Notes under the pieces: generated by a model
Database searches by the model: none
What the model was told of the DNA's origin: nothing
The model's input: only the letters and a program-made list of their open reading frames with translations
Shown here: positions 51,740-60,794 of the stretch, piece by piece
Layout of the letters: each line of letters opens with the position of its first letter
Position numbering within the stretch: the stretch's first letter is position 1
Translations under genes and position numbers: made by a program
Assembly (NCBI RefSeq): GCF_022788695.1
Contig: NZ_CP085154.1
Span: 2,666,001 to 2,730,000, forward strand
From: Pseudosulfitobacter sp. DSM 107133
GTDB taxonomy: Bacteria; Pseudomonadota; Alphaproteobacteria; Rhodobacterales; Rhodobacteraceae
Length of the DNA stretch: 64,000 nucleotides
Direction: 5' to 3'

Positions 51740-52387
51740 ATGGCTGGAGAGATTCCTGATCTCGAAGCTCTGGAACGGACGGGGACAGGCAAGGGCGCCG
51801 CTCGTCAGGCACGCCGCGACGGCATGGTTCCGGGCATTGTTTTTGGTGGCGACGTTGACCCGCTGCCCATCAACATCCCTTTCAACAAACTGCTGAAAAT
51901 GCTGAAAGCGGGCCGCTTCAAGGCGACGCTGTTCAACATGAAGGTCGAAGGCCATGACGACGTGCGCGTTATCTGCCGCGACGTTCAGCGCCATGTTGTC
52001 AAAGACCTGCCGACTCACGTCGATTTCATGCGTCTGCGCCGCACCACCAAGATCAACCTGTTCATTCCGGTTGAAGTGGTTGGCGAAGAAACATCGCCCG
52101 GCCTGAAGCACGGCGGCGTTCTGAGCATGATCCGCCCCGAAGTCGAACTGGTTGTGACCGCAGGCGACATTCCCGATCACATCACCATCGACGTGTCGGA
52201 AATCGAAATCGGCGACAGCATCACCATTTCTTCGGTGAAACTGCCCGAAGGTTCGAAGCCCACGATTGACCGTGATTTTGTCATCGCACAAATCTCGGCG
52301 CCTTCCGGTCTGGCCTCGCAGTCGGATGACGAAGATGACGTGGCCGCTGACGAAGTGCCCGCAACCGAAGTGGACGCCGACGCATAA
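51740..52387 (+). CDS. rplY: 50S ribosomal protein L25/general stress protein Ctc
   Basis: A 215-residue L25 of the long (Ctc/TL5) type that binds 5S rRNA. The N-terminal domain has [20 protein letters not shown], and [20 protein letters not shown] leads into the C-terminal beta domain. The last 25 residues are very acidic ([14 protein letters not shown]), common in Rhodobacterales L25. The ATG at 51740 is favoured by GGAG seven bases before; ATG 51734 is too close. It is followed by a terminator and then pth, the usual partner of rplY. Confidence 0.95.
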   Translation: MAGEIPDLEALERTGTGKGAARQARRDGMVPGIVFGGDVDPLPINIPFNKLLKMLKAGRFKATLFNMKVEGHDDVRVICRDVQRHVVKDLPTHVDFMRLRRTTKINLFIPVEVVGEETSPGLKHGGVLSMIRPEVELVVTAGDIPDHITIDVSEIEIGDSITISSVKLPEGSKPTIDRDFVIAQISAPSGLASQSDDEDDVAADEVPATEVDADA

Positions 52388-52411
52388 GTCGCGGCCACCT
52401 CAGTGTTTTGA

Positions 52412-52437
52412 AACGGGGTCCTTCGGGGCCCCGTTTT
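52412..52437 (+). terminator. terminator of rplY
   Basis: AACGGGGTCC (52412-52421), a TTCG loop and GGGCCCCGTT (52426-52435) form a ten-pair stem with one G-U pair, ending in TTTT. About 25 bases past the stop. Confidence 0.88.
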
Positions 52438-52544
52438 GCGTTTGGGCCTTCGGTGCAGTTTCGTCTCTCCCCCGGTCCACACCCTGACTGGACCCGCCCG
52501 CGCCCTGCCCTTATGCTGCGCCGCAACATCCAAAGGAGCCGTTG

Positions 52545-53246
52545 ATGAAACTGATCGTCGGTCTGGGCAATCCGGGCGCCAAATACGCAGGTCACCGCCA
52601 CAACATCGGCTTCATGTGTCTGGACCGGATCGCGGCGGATCACAGCTTTGGCCCGTGGAAATCAAAGTTTCAGGGGCAGGTGATCGAAGGCCGCTTTGGC
52701 AGCGACCGCGTCGTGCTGCTGAAACCCGAGACGTTCATGAACAATTCGGGCCAGTCGGTGATTGCCGCTGCGCAGTTCTACAAACTGGAACCTGAGGACG
52801 TGATCGTGCTGCACGACGAAATCGACCTGGCCCCCGGCAAGGTGCGTTTCAAGCAAGGCGGCGGTCATGCAGGCCACAACGGTCTGCGCTCGATCCATGC
52901 GCATCTGGGGGCAGACTATGGCCGCGTGCGGCTGGGCGTCGGCCATCCGGGGCACAAGGACCGTGTTCCGGGCTTTGTGCTGCACGACTTTGCCAAGGCC
53001 GATCAGGACTGGCTGGACGACGTGCTGCGCGGCGTGTCGGACGGGGCGCAGTATCTGGCACAGAGCGATCCGGCCAAGTTCATGAACGCCGTCGCCCTGC
53101 GTGTTTCGCCGCCGCGTTCAGGCACCGGCGACAAAAGCCAGCATAGCAAGCCAGAGGCGCGCAAGCCCACGTCGAAAACCGCGCCAGAGCCAGAACCCGA
53201 AGCGCCACTTTCGGCCCTGCAAAAACTGATGGAACGCTTCAGATGA
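52545..53246 (+). CDS. pth: peptidyl-tRNA hydrolase
   Basis: A 233-residue esterase that frees tRNA from dropped-off peptidyl-tRNAs. Active-site features are visible: KLIVGLGNPGAKYAGHRHNI with the catalytic His near residue 20, LLKPETFMNNSGQSV, IVLHDEIDLAPGKVRFKQGG and GHAGHNGLRSIHAHLG. The core ends near residue 190; a 40-residue Lys/Pro/Glu-rich tail is an extension seen in Rhodobacterales. ATG 52545 has AAAGGAG upstream. It overlaps the DUF2332 gene by ATGA. Confidence 0.96.
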   Translation: MKLIVGLGNPGAKYAGHRHNIGFMCLDRIAADHSFGPWKSKFQGQVIEGRFGSDRVVLLKPETFMNNSGQSVIAAAQFYKLEPEDVIVLHDEIDLAPGKVRFKQGGGHAGHNGLRSIHAHLGADYGRVRLGVGHPGHKDRVPGFVLHDFAKADQDWLDDVLRGVSDGAQYLAQSDPAKFMNAVALRVSPPRSGTGDKSQHSKPEARKPTSKTAPEPEPEAPLSALQKLMERFR

Positions 53247-54283
53247 CCCTTTCAGACGCCTTTCGCAATCAGGCTGAATCCTGCGGCCGGATCGATTCGC
53301 CATTCATGCAACGCCTGCTGACCCTTCTGGCGACAGACTGGCCCGCCGACAGCGCGTTGGGGCGTAAACTTGCGGGCTTTACCGGCGATATCGGCCCCTC
53401 GGGCCACTCCCTGCCGCTGCGGGTTGCAGGTGGATTGCATGCGTTGGTTTTGTCGGGGCGCAGCCCGCAGCTGGCTGCCAGCTATCCGCCCAACACCGCC
53501 GACGACACCACCCTGCGCGCGGCTGTTCTGGCGGCCCTGTCCGAACACGAAACCTTTCTTCTGAACTGGGTCGACAGTCCGCCGCAAACCAACGAAGTCC
53601 GCCGCTCTGGCGCGCTGATTGCAGGGGCCTGCGTGGCGTGCCAGCATTTCGACCCGCCGGTGATGCTCAGCGAGTTGGGCGCGTCCGGCGGGCTGAACCT
53701 GATGTGGGATCGCTTTGCCCTGCACATCGACGGCACCACCTTTGGCCCTGCCGATCCCGCCCTGACCCTGTCGCCCGACTGGACCGGCCCGCTGCCCCCC
53801 GCGAACGTGCCGCAAATCGCCAGCCGCGCCGGTGTTGATCTGAACCCGCTGAACCCACGCGATGCAGACGATCTGCTGCGCCTGACCGCATATCTGTGGG
53901 CCGACCAGCCCGAGCGTCTGGCCCGCACCCGCGCGGCCGCTGCTGTCTTTGACGCAGAGATCGCACGCGGCGATGCTATCGACTGGCTTGAACAACGCCT
54001 GACGGACCAACCCGAGGGCCAGATGCACCTGATCCAGCACACAGTTGCCTGGCAGTATTTCCCCGCCGCTGTTCAGGCGCGCGGCACCGCCCTGATCGAA
54101 GCCGCGGGCGCACGGGCAACATCGACGCGCCCGCTGGCCTGGCTGTCGATGGAAACCGATGGCGATGTCACCGGCGCGGTCGGGGCCGCGCTGACCCTGC
54201 GCCTGTGGCCGGGGGATCTGCGCCTGACGCTGGGGCGCGCCGATTTTCACGGACGCTGGGTCAACTGGACCGGCCCCACATAG
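53243..54283 (+). CDS. DUF2332 family protein
   Basis: A 346-residue protein of the DUF2332 family, whose biochemical role I do not know. Conserved parts include FRNQAESCGRIDSPFMQRLL at the N-terminus, VRRSGALIAGACVACQHFDP, VMLSELGASGGLNLMWDRF (which resembles a methyltransferase-like glycine loop) and a C-terminal MHLIQHTVAWQYFPAAVQAR. No signal peptide. It overlaps pth by four bases, so translation is coupled. Confidence 0.88.
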   Translation: MTLSDAFRNQAESCGRIDSPFMQRLLTLLATDWPADSALGRKLAGFTGDIGPSGHSLPLRVAGGLHALVLSGRSPQLAASYPPNTADDTTLRAAVLAALSEHETFLLNWVDSPPQTNEVRRSGALIAGACVACQHFDPPVMLSELGASGGLNLMWDRFALHIDGTTFGPADPALTLSPDWTGPLPPANVPQIASRAGVDLNPLNPRDADDLLRLTAYLWADQPERLARTRAAAAVFDAEIARGDAIDWLEQRLTDQPEGQMHLIQHTVAWQYFPAAVQARGTALIEAAGARATSTRPLAWLSMETDGDVTGAVGAALTLRLWPGDLRLTLGRADFHGRWVNWTGPT

Positions 54284-54341
54284 GGTTTGCCCCGCCCCTT
54301 GCACCGTGCTTCACTGCTGGCCAACACCAAGGGGGACATTC

Positions 54342-55526
54342 ATGCGCACGATCCTGAAATGGACACTTCGTATCCTGCTTGTGGCCGTGCTGGCCGCAGC
54401 CGTCACAGGCTTTTGGAAACGCGAAGAAATCACCCGTCTGCTGGCGGTGAACAGCCTGTTCGCCGAAGACAGGATCGTGAACAACTTCAGCCATATGAAC
54501 GACGCCTTTCTGTGGCGCGAAATCCCGCGCGGCGACGGGCCGGTCTCGCCCCTGCCCTACGGCGTGCCCATGACCCTGCCCGCCGGCGCTGACACCTGGA
54601 TCAAAGACCGCGCGCTGACCTCGCTGCTGATCCTCAAGGACGGGAAAATCGTCTACGAGGATTACTACCTTGGCACCACCCGGAACGATCTGCGCATCAG
54701 CTGGTCGGTCGCCAAAAGCTTTCTGTCCGCGCTGATGGGCATTCTGGTCGCAGACGGCACCATCGCCTCGCTTGACGATCCGGTCACCCGATATGCGCCG
54801 CTTTTGGCGGGCAGCGCCTATGACGGGGCCAGCATTCGCAACGTGCTGCAAATGTCCTCGGGCGTGACCTTTGACGAAGATTATCTGGACTACGACAGCG
54901 ACATCAACCGTATGGGCCGAGTGCTGGCGCTTGGTGGCAAGATGGACGACTTTGCCGCCAGCCTGACCGAGACCTTCACCGCCCCTGGCACCCAGATGCA
55001 ATACACGTCGATCGACACCCATGTGCTGGGCATGGTGATCCGCGGAGCCACGGGCCGCGACATTCCATCGCTAATGTCGGAAAAGATCATTGCGCCGCTG
55101 GGCTTCGAGGCGACCCCTTACTATTTGACCGACGGCGTCGGCGTCGCCTTTGTGTTGGGCGGCTTGAACATACGCACCCGCGACTATGCCCGATTTGGCC
55201 AGATGATTGAACAAGACGGCCAATGGCAAGGCAAACAAATCGTGCCCGCTGACTGGATCGACACCGCAATCCGCCCCACGGCCAACACCGCCCCCGGCAA
55301 GATCGGCTATGGCTACCAGTGGTGGGTGCCTGTGGGGGCGGTTCCGGGGCAGGAAGTGACCGGCCTTGGCGTCTACGGCCAATATCTCTACATCGACATG
55401 GCTGCCGATGTGGTGATTGTCGTCACTGCCGCCGACCGGAAATTCAAAGACGACGGTATAAACACCTCGAACATCGACATGCTGCGCATCCTGACACAGG
55501 CAACGGAGACAACTGATGGAACCTGA
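54342..55526 (+). CDS. serine hydrolase of the beta-lactamase/penicillin-binding fold
   Basis: A 394-residue class C beta-lactamase-like hydrolase. Residues 5-25 form a signal anchor (WTLRILLVAVLAAAVTGFW). The S-x-x-K motif is RISWSVAKSFLSALMG, with Ser in SVAK; the second motif is likely Y-T-S in GTQMQYTSIDTHVLGMV, and YGYQWWVPVG is the usual C-terminal segment. It faces the periplasm and may cleave D-peptides or esters. Start at 54342 with GGGGG before. It overlaps the DUF2237 gene by 11 bases. Confidence 0.9.
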   Translation: MRTILKWTLRILLVAVLAAAVTGFWKREEITRLLAVNSLFAEDRIVNNFSHMNDAFLWREIPRGDGPVSPLPYGVPMTLPAGADTWIKDRALTSLLILKDGKIVYEDYYLGTTRNDLRISWSVAKSFLSALMGILVADGTIASLDDPVTRYAPLLAGSAYDGASIRNVLQMSSGVTFDEDYLDYDSDINRMGRVLALGGKMDDFAASLTETFTAPGTQMQYTSIDTHVLGMVIRGATGRDIPSLMSEKIIAPLGFEATPYYLTDGVGVAFVLGGLNIRTRDYARFGQMIEQDGQWQGKQIVPADWIDTAIRPTANTAPGKIGYGYQWWVPVGAVPGQEVTGLGVYGQYLYIDMAADVVIVVTAADRKFKDDGINTSNIDMLRILTQATETTDGT

Positions 55527-55884
55527 CGACCCGATCAACGTGCTGGGCCAGCCACTTAGCCCTTGCAGCACAACGCCGCTGACAGGCTTTTTCCGAGACG
55601 GCCATTGCAACACCTGTGCCGCCGATCACGGAAGCCACACGGTGTGTGCGGTCATGACAGCCGAATTCCTTGCCTATTCCAAATACGTCGGCAACGACCT
55701 TAGCACCCCGCGCCCGGAATACGGCTTTGACGGGCTGAAACCCGGTGACAGCTGGTGCCTGTGCGCCGCGCGCTTCCTGCAAGCGCACGACGAAGGCTGC
55801 GCGCCTGATGTGGCACTCAACTCCACCCACCAGCGCGCCCTCGACATCGTGCCGCTGGACGTATTAAAGGCCCACGCTTCCTAA
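55516..55884 (+). CDS. DUF2237 family protein
   Basis: A 122-residue protein of the DUF2237 family. Five or more conserved cysteines are visible in CSTTPLTGFFRDGHCNTCAA, HTVCAVMTAEFLAYSKYVGN and SWCLCAARFLQAHDEGCAPD, suggesting a metal or redox role. Its function is unknown. It overlaps the serine hydrolase gene by 11 bases in another frame. The stop codon lies in the loop of the terminator-like hairpin. Confidence 0.9.
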   Translation: MEPDDPINVLGQPLSPCSTTPLTGFFRDGHCNTCAADHGSHTVCAVMTAEFLAYSKYVGNDLSTPRPEYGFDGLKPGDSWCLCAARFLQAHDEGCAPDVALNSTHQRALDIVPLDVLKAHAS

Positions 55885-55896
55885 AGCGCGGGCCTT
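55867..55896 (+). terminator. hairpin enclosing the DUF2237 stop codon
   Basis: AAGGCCC-N-CGCTT (55867-55879) pairs with AAGCG-N-GGGCCTT (55884-55896). The TAA stop (55882-55884) lies in the loop. The dispersed hairpin element follows directly. Confidence 0.65.
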
Positions 55897-55899
55897 CAA

Positions 55900-55956
55900 C
55901 TTCATCTTGCCGAATAAACTCCGGGGGAGGCGCACAGCGCCGGGGGCAGCGCCCCC
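55900..55956 (+). repeat. dispersed hairpin element (CTTCATCTTGCC family)
   Basis: CTTCATCTTGCCGAATAAAC, then TCCGGGGGAGGCGC and GCGCCGGGGGCAGCGCCCCC. Close in sequence and structure to the copy at 34747, with compensating changes in the GC arms (GGCC/GGCC there, GCGC/GCGC here). Confidence 0.75.
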
Positions 55957-55970
55957 AACCCGCTGTCAGT

Positions 55971-57203
55971 TCAGCCGAAATTCCCCATCTCGAATCCCAG
56001 CGCCTTGGCCACGGTAAAGATGTCCTTATCGCCGCGCCCGCACATGTTCATGCAGATGATGTGATCGGCAGGCAAGGTCGGTGCCAGCTTCATCACATGG
56101 GCCAGCGCGTGGCTGGGTTCCAGCGCGGGAATGATCCCTTCCAGCGTGCAACACAGCTGGAAGGCTTCCAGCGCCTCGACATCGGTGATGCTGACGTATT
56201 TTGCCCGCCCGATCTCGTGCAGCCATGCGTGTTCAGGGCCGATGCCGGGATAATCCAGGCCCGCCGAGATCGAGAACCCTTCCAGAATCTGGCCATCGTC
56301 ATCCTGCAACAGATAGGTGCGGTTGCCGTGCAGCACGCCGGGGCGGCCGCCCGTCAGCGACGCGCAGTGCTCCATCTTGGCGTTCACGCCCTTGCCACCG
56401 GCTTCGACGCCGATGATGTTCACATCCGTGTCGTCAAGGAAGGGAAAGAACAGCCCCATGGCGTTCGAACCACCACCGATGGCCGCAACCAGCGTGTCGG
56501 GCAAACGCCCTTCGGCAGCATCCATCTGTTCGCGCACTTCCTTGCCGATGATGGCCTGAAAATCACGCACCATCGCGGGATACGGGTGCGGACCCGCCAC
56601 GGTGCCGATGCAGTAGAACGTATCGCGCACGTTGGTCACCCAGTCGCGCAGCGCGTCGTTCATTGCATCCTTCAACGTGCCTCGGCCCGAGGTCACCGGC
56701 ACCACTTCAGCACCCAGCAGACGCATACGGAACACGTTGGGCGCCTGACGTTCAACATCGTGCGCCCCCATGTAGACCACGCATTTCAAACCGAACTTGG
56801 CACAGACCGTGGCCGTGGCCACACCGTGCTGGCCCGCACCGGTTTCCGCGATGATCCGCGTCTTGCCCATGCGGCGCGCCAGAATGATCTGGCCCAACAC
56901 GTTGTTGATCTTGTGCGCGCCGGTGTGGTTCAGCTCGTCACGCTTCATGTACACTTTGGCACCGCCCAGATGATCGGTCAGCCGTTCTGCAAAATACAGC
57001 GGCGACGGGCGGCCAACGTAATGGGTCCACAGGTCGTTCATCTCGGCCCAGAAACTTTCGTCGGTCTTGGCCTTCTCGTATTCTTCCTCAAGGCTCAGAA
57101 TCAGCGGCATCAGCGTTTCCGAGACAAACCGCCCGCCGAAATCGCCAAAGCGGCCCTGTTCGTCGGGGCCGGTCATAAAGGAATTGAAGAGATCATTCGC
57201 CAT
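55971..57203 (-). CDS. trpB: tryptophan synthase beta chain
   Basis: A 410-residue PLP enzyme joining indole and serine. The PLP lysine is Lys98 in [15 protein letters not shown]; the phosphate-binding loop is [16 protein letters not shown]. Further conserved parts are [39 protein letters not shown] and [19 protein letters not shown]. It follows trpF with 105 bases between; both lie at the end of the aroA-to-trpB minus-strand block. The alpha-subunit gene is elsewhere in the window. Confidence 0.97.
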   Translation of the reverse strand: MANDLFNSFMTGPDEQGRFGDFGGRFVSETLMPLILSLEEEYEKAKTDESFWAEMNDLWTHYVGRPSPLYFAERLTDHLGGAKVYMKRDELNHTGAHKINNVLGQIILARRMGKTRIIAETGAGQHGVATATVCAKFGLKCVVYMGAHDVERQAPNVFRMRLLGAEVVPVTSGRGTLKDAMNDALRDWVTNVRDTFYCIGTVAGPHPYPAMVRDFQAIIGKEVREQMDAAEGRLPDTLVAAIGGGSNAMGLFFPFLDDTDVNIIGVEAGGKGVNAKMEHCASLTGGRPGVLHGNRTYLLQDDDGQILEGFSISAGLDYPGIGPEHAWLHEIGRAKYVSITDVEALEAFQLCCTLEGIIPALEPSHALAHVMKLAPTLPADHIICMNMCGRGDKDIFTVAKALGFEMGNFG

Positions 57204-57308
57204 CGGGGCTGCTCCTGTCTGATGTTGCCTTGGACCTAGCTTTCAGCGCCCTGCGTGTAAAGGACTAGCCGTTCCTGCAAGGCCGCTTCAGGCCTGTACT
57301 GACGCGGA

Positions 57309-57968
57309 TCAGGCCGGATTCAACGCGCCATGGGCCGTCTGGCAAAAGGCTGCAATCTTTGCCGCGTCCTTGACTCCCGGCGCGGATTCGACACCGGATG
57401 ACACATCGACCTGACGTGCGCCGGTGACGCGGATAGCTTCGGCCACATTGTCCGGTGTCAGCCCGCCCGCCAGCATCCATGGCACCGGCCAGCGACGGCC
57501 CGCAATCAGCCGCCAGTCAAAGGACAGTCCGTTGCCGCCGGGCAGTTCGGCGGTGCGTGGCGGTTTGGCGTCGACCAGAATTTGATCGGCCACCGTCAGA
57601 TAACTGTCGAGCACCGCCAGATCACCGGCATCGGCCACGCCCACCGCCTTCATCACCGGCAGACCATAGCGCGCCTGAACCTCGGCCACCCGCGCGGGGG
57701 GTTCGCTGCCGTGCAGTTGCAACATGTCCAACGGCACCTGCGCCACCAAGGCATCCAGAAACGCGTCATCGGCGTTGACCGTCAGCGCCACCTTGGCCAG
57801 CCCAACCGGCGCATCAACCGCCAGTGCAGCCGCCGTTTCAAAGGAAATATTGCGAGGGGATTTGGCAAAGAACACAAAGCCGCAATACACGGCCCCCGCC
57901 GCCGCCGCAGCGGCGATATCGGCCGGTTTGGCCAGTCCGCAGACTTTTACAGCTATGTCACCTGACAT
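57309..57968 (-). CDS. trpF: phosphoribosylanthranilate isomerase
   Basis: A 219-residue TIM barrel of the tryptophan pathway. The catalytic Cys10 is in [16 protein letters not shown], and the Asp is in [38 protein letters not shown] and [15 protein letters not shown] are family signatures, and [15 protein letters not shown] is the phosphate site. It starts nine bases after the lapA-type stop, so the ihfB-lapA-trpF-trpB stretch may be one transcript. Confidence 0.96.
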   Translation of the reverse strand: MSGDIAVKVCGLAKPADIAAAAAAGAVYCGFVFFAKSPRNISFETAAALAVDAPVGLAKVALTVNADDAFLDALVAQVPLDMLQLHGSEPPARVAEVQARYGLPVMKAVGVADAGDLAVLDSYLTVADQILVDAKPPRTAELPGGNGLSFDWRLIAGRRWPVPWMLAGGLTPDNVAEAIRVTGARQVDVSSGVESAPGVKDAAKIAAFCQTAHGALNPA

Positions 57969-57977
57969 AAGCGCGCG

Positions 57978-58328
57978 TCAGCCCGCTTCGTCCAGCAGGG
58001 CCAGAACCTCGTCCTTGCCTTCGTGCTTTTCGCCTTTCAGGCGTTTGACTTCGCGTTCCAGCTTGCGCACTTCGCGTCCCTTGCGCGACGCCTCGGCGCG
58101 CACAGCGTGTTCGCGCATCCATTCCCAGACAAAGCCGACCAGCAGGCCCACAATAATCCCCAGAAAGATCACCAGAAACAGCGGCAGTTGAATGGACGGG
58201 TTCACCGCAAAATAGCCTGCCACTTCATCTGGCAACACCTTCAGCGTCACAATCCCGCGGTTCGCAAGGGCAACAGCAACCAGGGCGATCGCAAAGACCG
58301 CAATACAGGCATAGCGAATATAGCGCAT
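57978..58328 (-). CDS. LapA domain (DUF1049) inner-membrane protein
   Basis: A 116-residue protein with two membrane helices (residues 5-22, IRYACIAVFAIALVAVALAN; and about 48-68, LPLFLVIFLGIIVGLLVGFV), then a basic, coiled-coil-like tail (REVRKLEREVKRLKGEKHEG). This is the LapA/DUF1049 layout; in enteric bacteria LapA acts with LapB in lipopolysaccharide control. The gene starts directly after the ihfB stop codon (TAAATG). There is no lapB nearby. Confidence 0.88.
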   Translation of the reverse strand: MRYIRYACIAVFAIALVAVALANRGIVTLKVLPDEVAGYFAVNPSIQLPLFLVIFLGIIVGLLVGFVWEWMREHAVRAEASRKGREVRKLEREVKRLKGEKHEGKDEVLALLDEAG

Positions 58329-58613
58329 TTAGTCGTTTCCGTTCAGTCGGTCGCGAAGCAGTTTGCCGGTTTTGAAGAACGGCACATGCTTTTCTTCTAC
58401 ATGAACGGTTTCACCCGTCCGCGGGTTCCGTCCCACACGCGCATCGCGCTGTTTGACCGAGAATGCGCCAAAGCCGCGCAGCTCGACCCTGTCACCGTTT
58501 GCCATGGCGCCGGTGATTTCTTCGAAAATTGTATTCACAATCCGTTCGACGTCACGCTGATAGAGGTGCGGATTTTCGTCAGCGATTTTCTGAATAAGTT
58601 CAGACCGGATCAT
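58329..58613 (-). CDS. ihfB: integration host factor beta subunit
   Basis: A 94-residue HU/IHF family DNA-bending protein. It has [20 protein letters not shown] at the N-terminus, [20 protein letters not shown], and the arm signature [20 protein letters not shown]. The position in the cmk-rpsA-ihfB block marks it as IhfB rather than HU. It is followed without a gap by the LapA-type gene. Confidence 0.95.
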   Translation of the reverse strand: MIRSELIQKIADENPHLYQRDVERIVNTIFEEITGAMANGDRVELRGFGAFSVKQRDARVGRNPRTGETVHVEEKHVPFFKTGKLLRDRLNGND

Positions 58614-58830
58614 ATGTGTCCCCCCCGGGCGTTATTCGCGCGTGTCACAAGTCGTGACTATAGGAACAAAAATCGGTTGCGGAAACAGGTAGCGCAAGCA
58701 GCAGGCAAGATTTTGCAGGGCGAAGACGCTGTTTCGGGTGAGAAATTTGCGTTTTGGCCCCCGCGCCCACCAGTTAGGCACGGCAAGGTTCAAAACAGCG
58801 CCGTCTTGTGACGCATTGATTCGGTCAGCA

Positions 58831-58862
58831 AAAAGGCCCCGCATCCGAAGATGCGAGGCCCT
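58831..58862 (-). terminator. terminator of rpsA
   Basis: AGGCCCCGCATC (58834-58845) pairs with GATGCGAGGCCCT (58850-58862) with one mismatch and a TTCG loop on the minus strand, followed there by TTTTT. About 50 bases past the rpsA stop. Confidence 0.88.
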
Positions 58863-58909
58863 ATGTCAGATGATATAGCTCTTGCCCGAAGGCAGGGCCG
58901 GATCAGTGA

Positions 58910-60589
58910 TCAGTCGTCGCCTTTCAGCGCGGCGCCCAGAATGTCGCCCAGCGATGCGCCCGAGTCGGAGGAACCATACTGTTCGACGGCCTCTTTCTCT
59001 TCTGCGATTTCGCGTGCCTTGATCGACACACCCAGACGACGCGATTTGTTGTCGACGTTGGTGATGCGCACATCAACCTTGTCGCCAACGCTAAAGCGCT
59101 CGGGGCGTTGCTCGGCACGGTCACGCGACAGGTCGGAGCGGCGGATGAAGGATTTCATGCCCTCATATTCCACTTCGATGCCGCCTTCTTCGATCGCGGT
59201 CACGTTCACGGTCACGATCGAGCCGCGCTTCACGCCGCCAACCGCTTCGGCGAACTTGTCGCCACCGACGCCTTTGATCGAGAGCGAGATGCGCTCTTTC
59301 TCGACGTCAACTTCCGAAACAACGGCCTGAACCATGTCGCCCTTGCGGTAGTTCTGGATGGCGTCTTCGCCGCGCTCGTCCCAGGACAGGTCGGACAGGT
59401 GAACCATGCCGTCGATGTCGCCGGGCAGCCCCACGAACAGACCGAATTCGGTGATGTTCTTGACTTCGCCTTCGACTTCGGTGCCCTCGGGGTGTGTTTC
59501 TGCAAACACTTCCCACGGGTTGCGCATGGTCTGTTTCAGACCCAGCGAAACGCGACGCTTGGCGCTGTCGATTTCCAGAACCATGACCTCAACCTCTTGC
59601 GAGGTGGACACGATTTTACCGGGGTGCACGTTCTTCTTGGTCCAGGACATTTCCGAAACGTGAACCAGACCTTCAACACCGGGCTCCAGCTCAACAAATG
59701 CACCGTAGTCGGTGATGTTGGTCACGCGGCCGGTGTGCGCCGATTCCAGCGGGTACTTGGCAGCCACCAGATCCCACGGATCTTCCTGCAGTTGCTTCAT
59801 GCCCAGCGAAATGCGGTGGGTTTCTTTGTTGATCTTGATGACCTGAACGTTGATCGCTTCACCGATCGACAGGATTTCCGACGGGTGGTTGACCCGGCGC
59901 CATGCCATGTCTGTGACGTGCAGCAGGCCGTCAACACCGCCCAGATCAACGAACGCACCGTATTCGGTGATGTTCTTGACCACGCCCTCGACGGTCTGAC
60001 CTTCGGTCAGGTTGCCGATGACTTCGGCGCGCTGTTCGGCACGCGATTCTTCCAGGATGGCGCGACGCGATACAACGATGTTGCCACGACGACGGTCCAT
60101 TTTCAGGATCTGGAAGGGTTGCTTCAGACCCATCAGCGGGCCTGCGTCACGCACGGGGCGCACGTCAACCTGCGAACCGGGCAGGAACGCAACGGCGCCG
60201 CCCAGATCAACGGTAAAGCCGCCTTTGACACGACCAAAGATCGCACCTTCGACGCGGGCGTCGTCGGCGTAAGCTTTTTCCAGACGATCCCATGCTTCTT
60301 CACGACGGGCCATTTCGCGGCTGATGACGGCTTCGCCACGCGCGTTTTCGACCTGACGCAGGAACACTTCGACCTCATCGCCGGGGGCGATTTTGGGCTG
60401 TTCACCGGGATCTGCAAATTCTTTGATGTCAACGCGGCCTTCCATCTTGTAGCCGACGTCGATGATGGCTTGGCCCGCTTCAATTGCGATGACTTTGCCT
60501 TTTACGACAGACCCTTCTTCGGGCGTGTCCATTTCGAAGCTTTCGTTCAGGAGGGCTTCGAATTCCTCCATAGATGTTGATTGAGCCAT
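58910..60589 (-). CDS. rpsA: 30S ribosomal protein S1
   Basis: A 559-residue ribosomal protein with six S1 (OB-fold) repeats, each with a G-x-V-x-x-I-T-x-F/Y-G-A-F-V type core (for example GVVKNITEYGAFVDLGGVDG and GRVTNITDYGAFVELEPGVE). Repeats 1 and 2 are divergent and bind the ribosome; the others bind mRNA. The start, MAQSTSMEEFEALLNESFEM, is typical of alphaproteobacteria. It has its own terminator; ihfB lies 300 bases downstream. An aldo/keto reductase gene separates it from cmk. Confidence 0.97.
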   Translation of the reverse strand: MAQSTSMEEFEALLNESFEMDTPEEGSVVKGKVIAIEAGQAIIDVGYKMEGRVDIKEFADPGEQPKIAPGDEVEVFLRQVENARGEAVISREMARREEAWDRLEKAYADDARVEGAIFGRVKGGFTVDLGGAVAFLPGSQVDVRPVRDAGPLMGLKQPFQILKMDRRRGNIVVSRRAILEESRAEQRAEVIGNLTEGQTVEGVVKNITEYGAFVDLGGVDGLLHVTDMAWRRVNHPSEILSIGEAINVQVIKINKETHRISLGMKQLQEDPWDLVAAKYPLESAHTGRVTNITDYGAFVELEPGVEGLVHVSEMSWTKKNVHPGKIVSTSQEVEVMVLEIDSAKRRVSLGLKQTMRNPWEVFAETHPEGTEVEGEVKNITEFGLFVGLPGDIDGMVHLSDLSWDERGEDAIQNYRKGDMVQAVVSEVDVEKERISLSIKGVGGDKFAEAVGGVKRGSIVTVNVTAIEEGGIEVEYEGMKSFIRRSDLSRDRAEQRPERFSVGDKVDVRITNVDNKSRRLGVSIKAREIAEEKEAVEQYGSSDSGASLGDILGAALKGDD

Positions 60590-60794
60590 GTGGTCTCTGG
60601 TTTCCTAATCTACGTTTTGTTTTCGGGCCGTGCGGTTGTCTCCGCCGGTCTTGCGGGTTTCGTTGGTCAGGTGAACTCAAAACAAAGAGGGCCGGATGGT
60701 TCCGACCCTGCTCATCTCGATGCCTTGCGGTGTATTCACCTTGCTGACAGGCGCGCGTATAGCGGGCTTGGCCCTTGTGCGCAAGCTCCAAGCG

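Noticed and set aside
59108..60580. 490-codon plus-strand frame opposite rpsA
   Set aside because: Antisense of six S1 repeats gives a regular but meaningless Phe/Asp/His-rich repeat protein.
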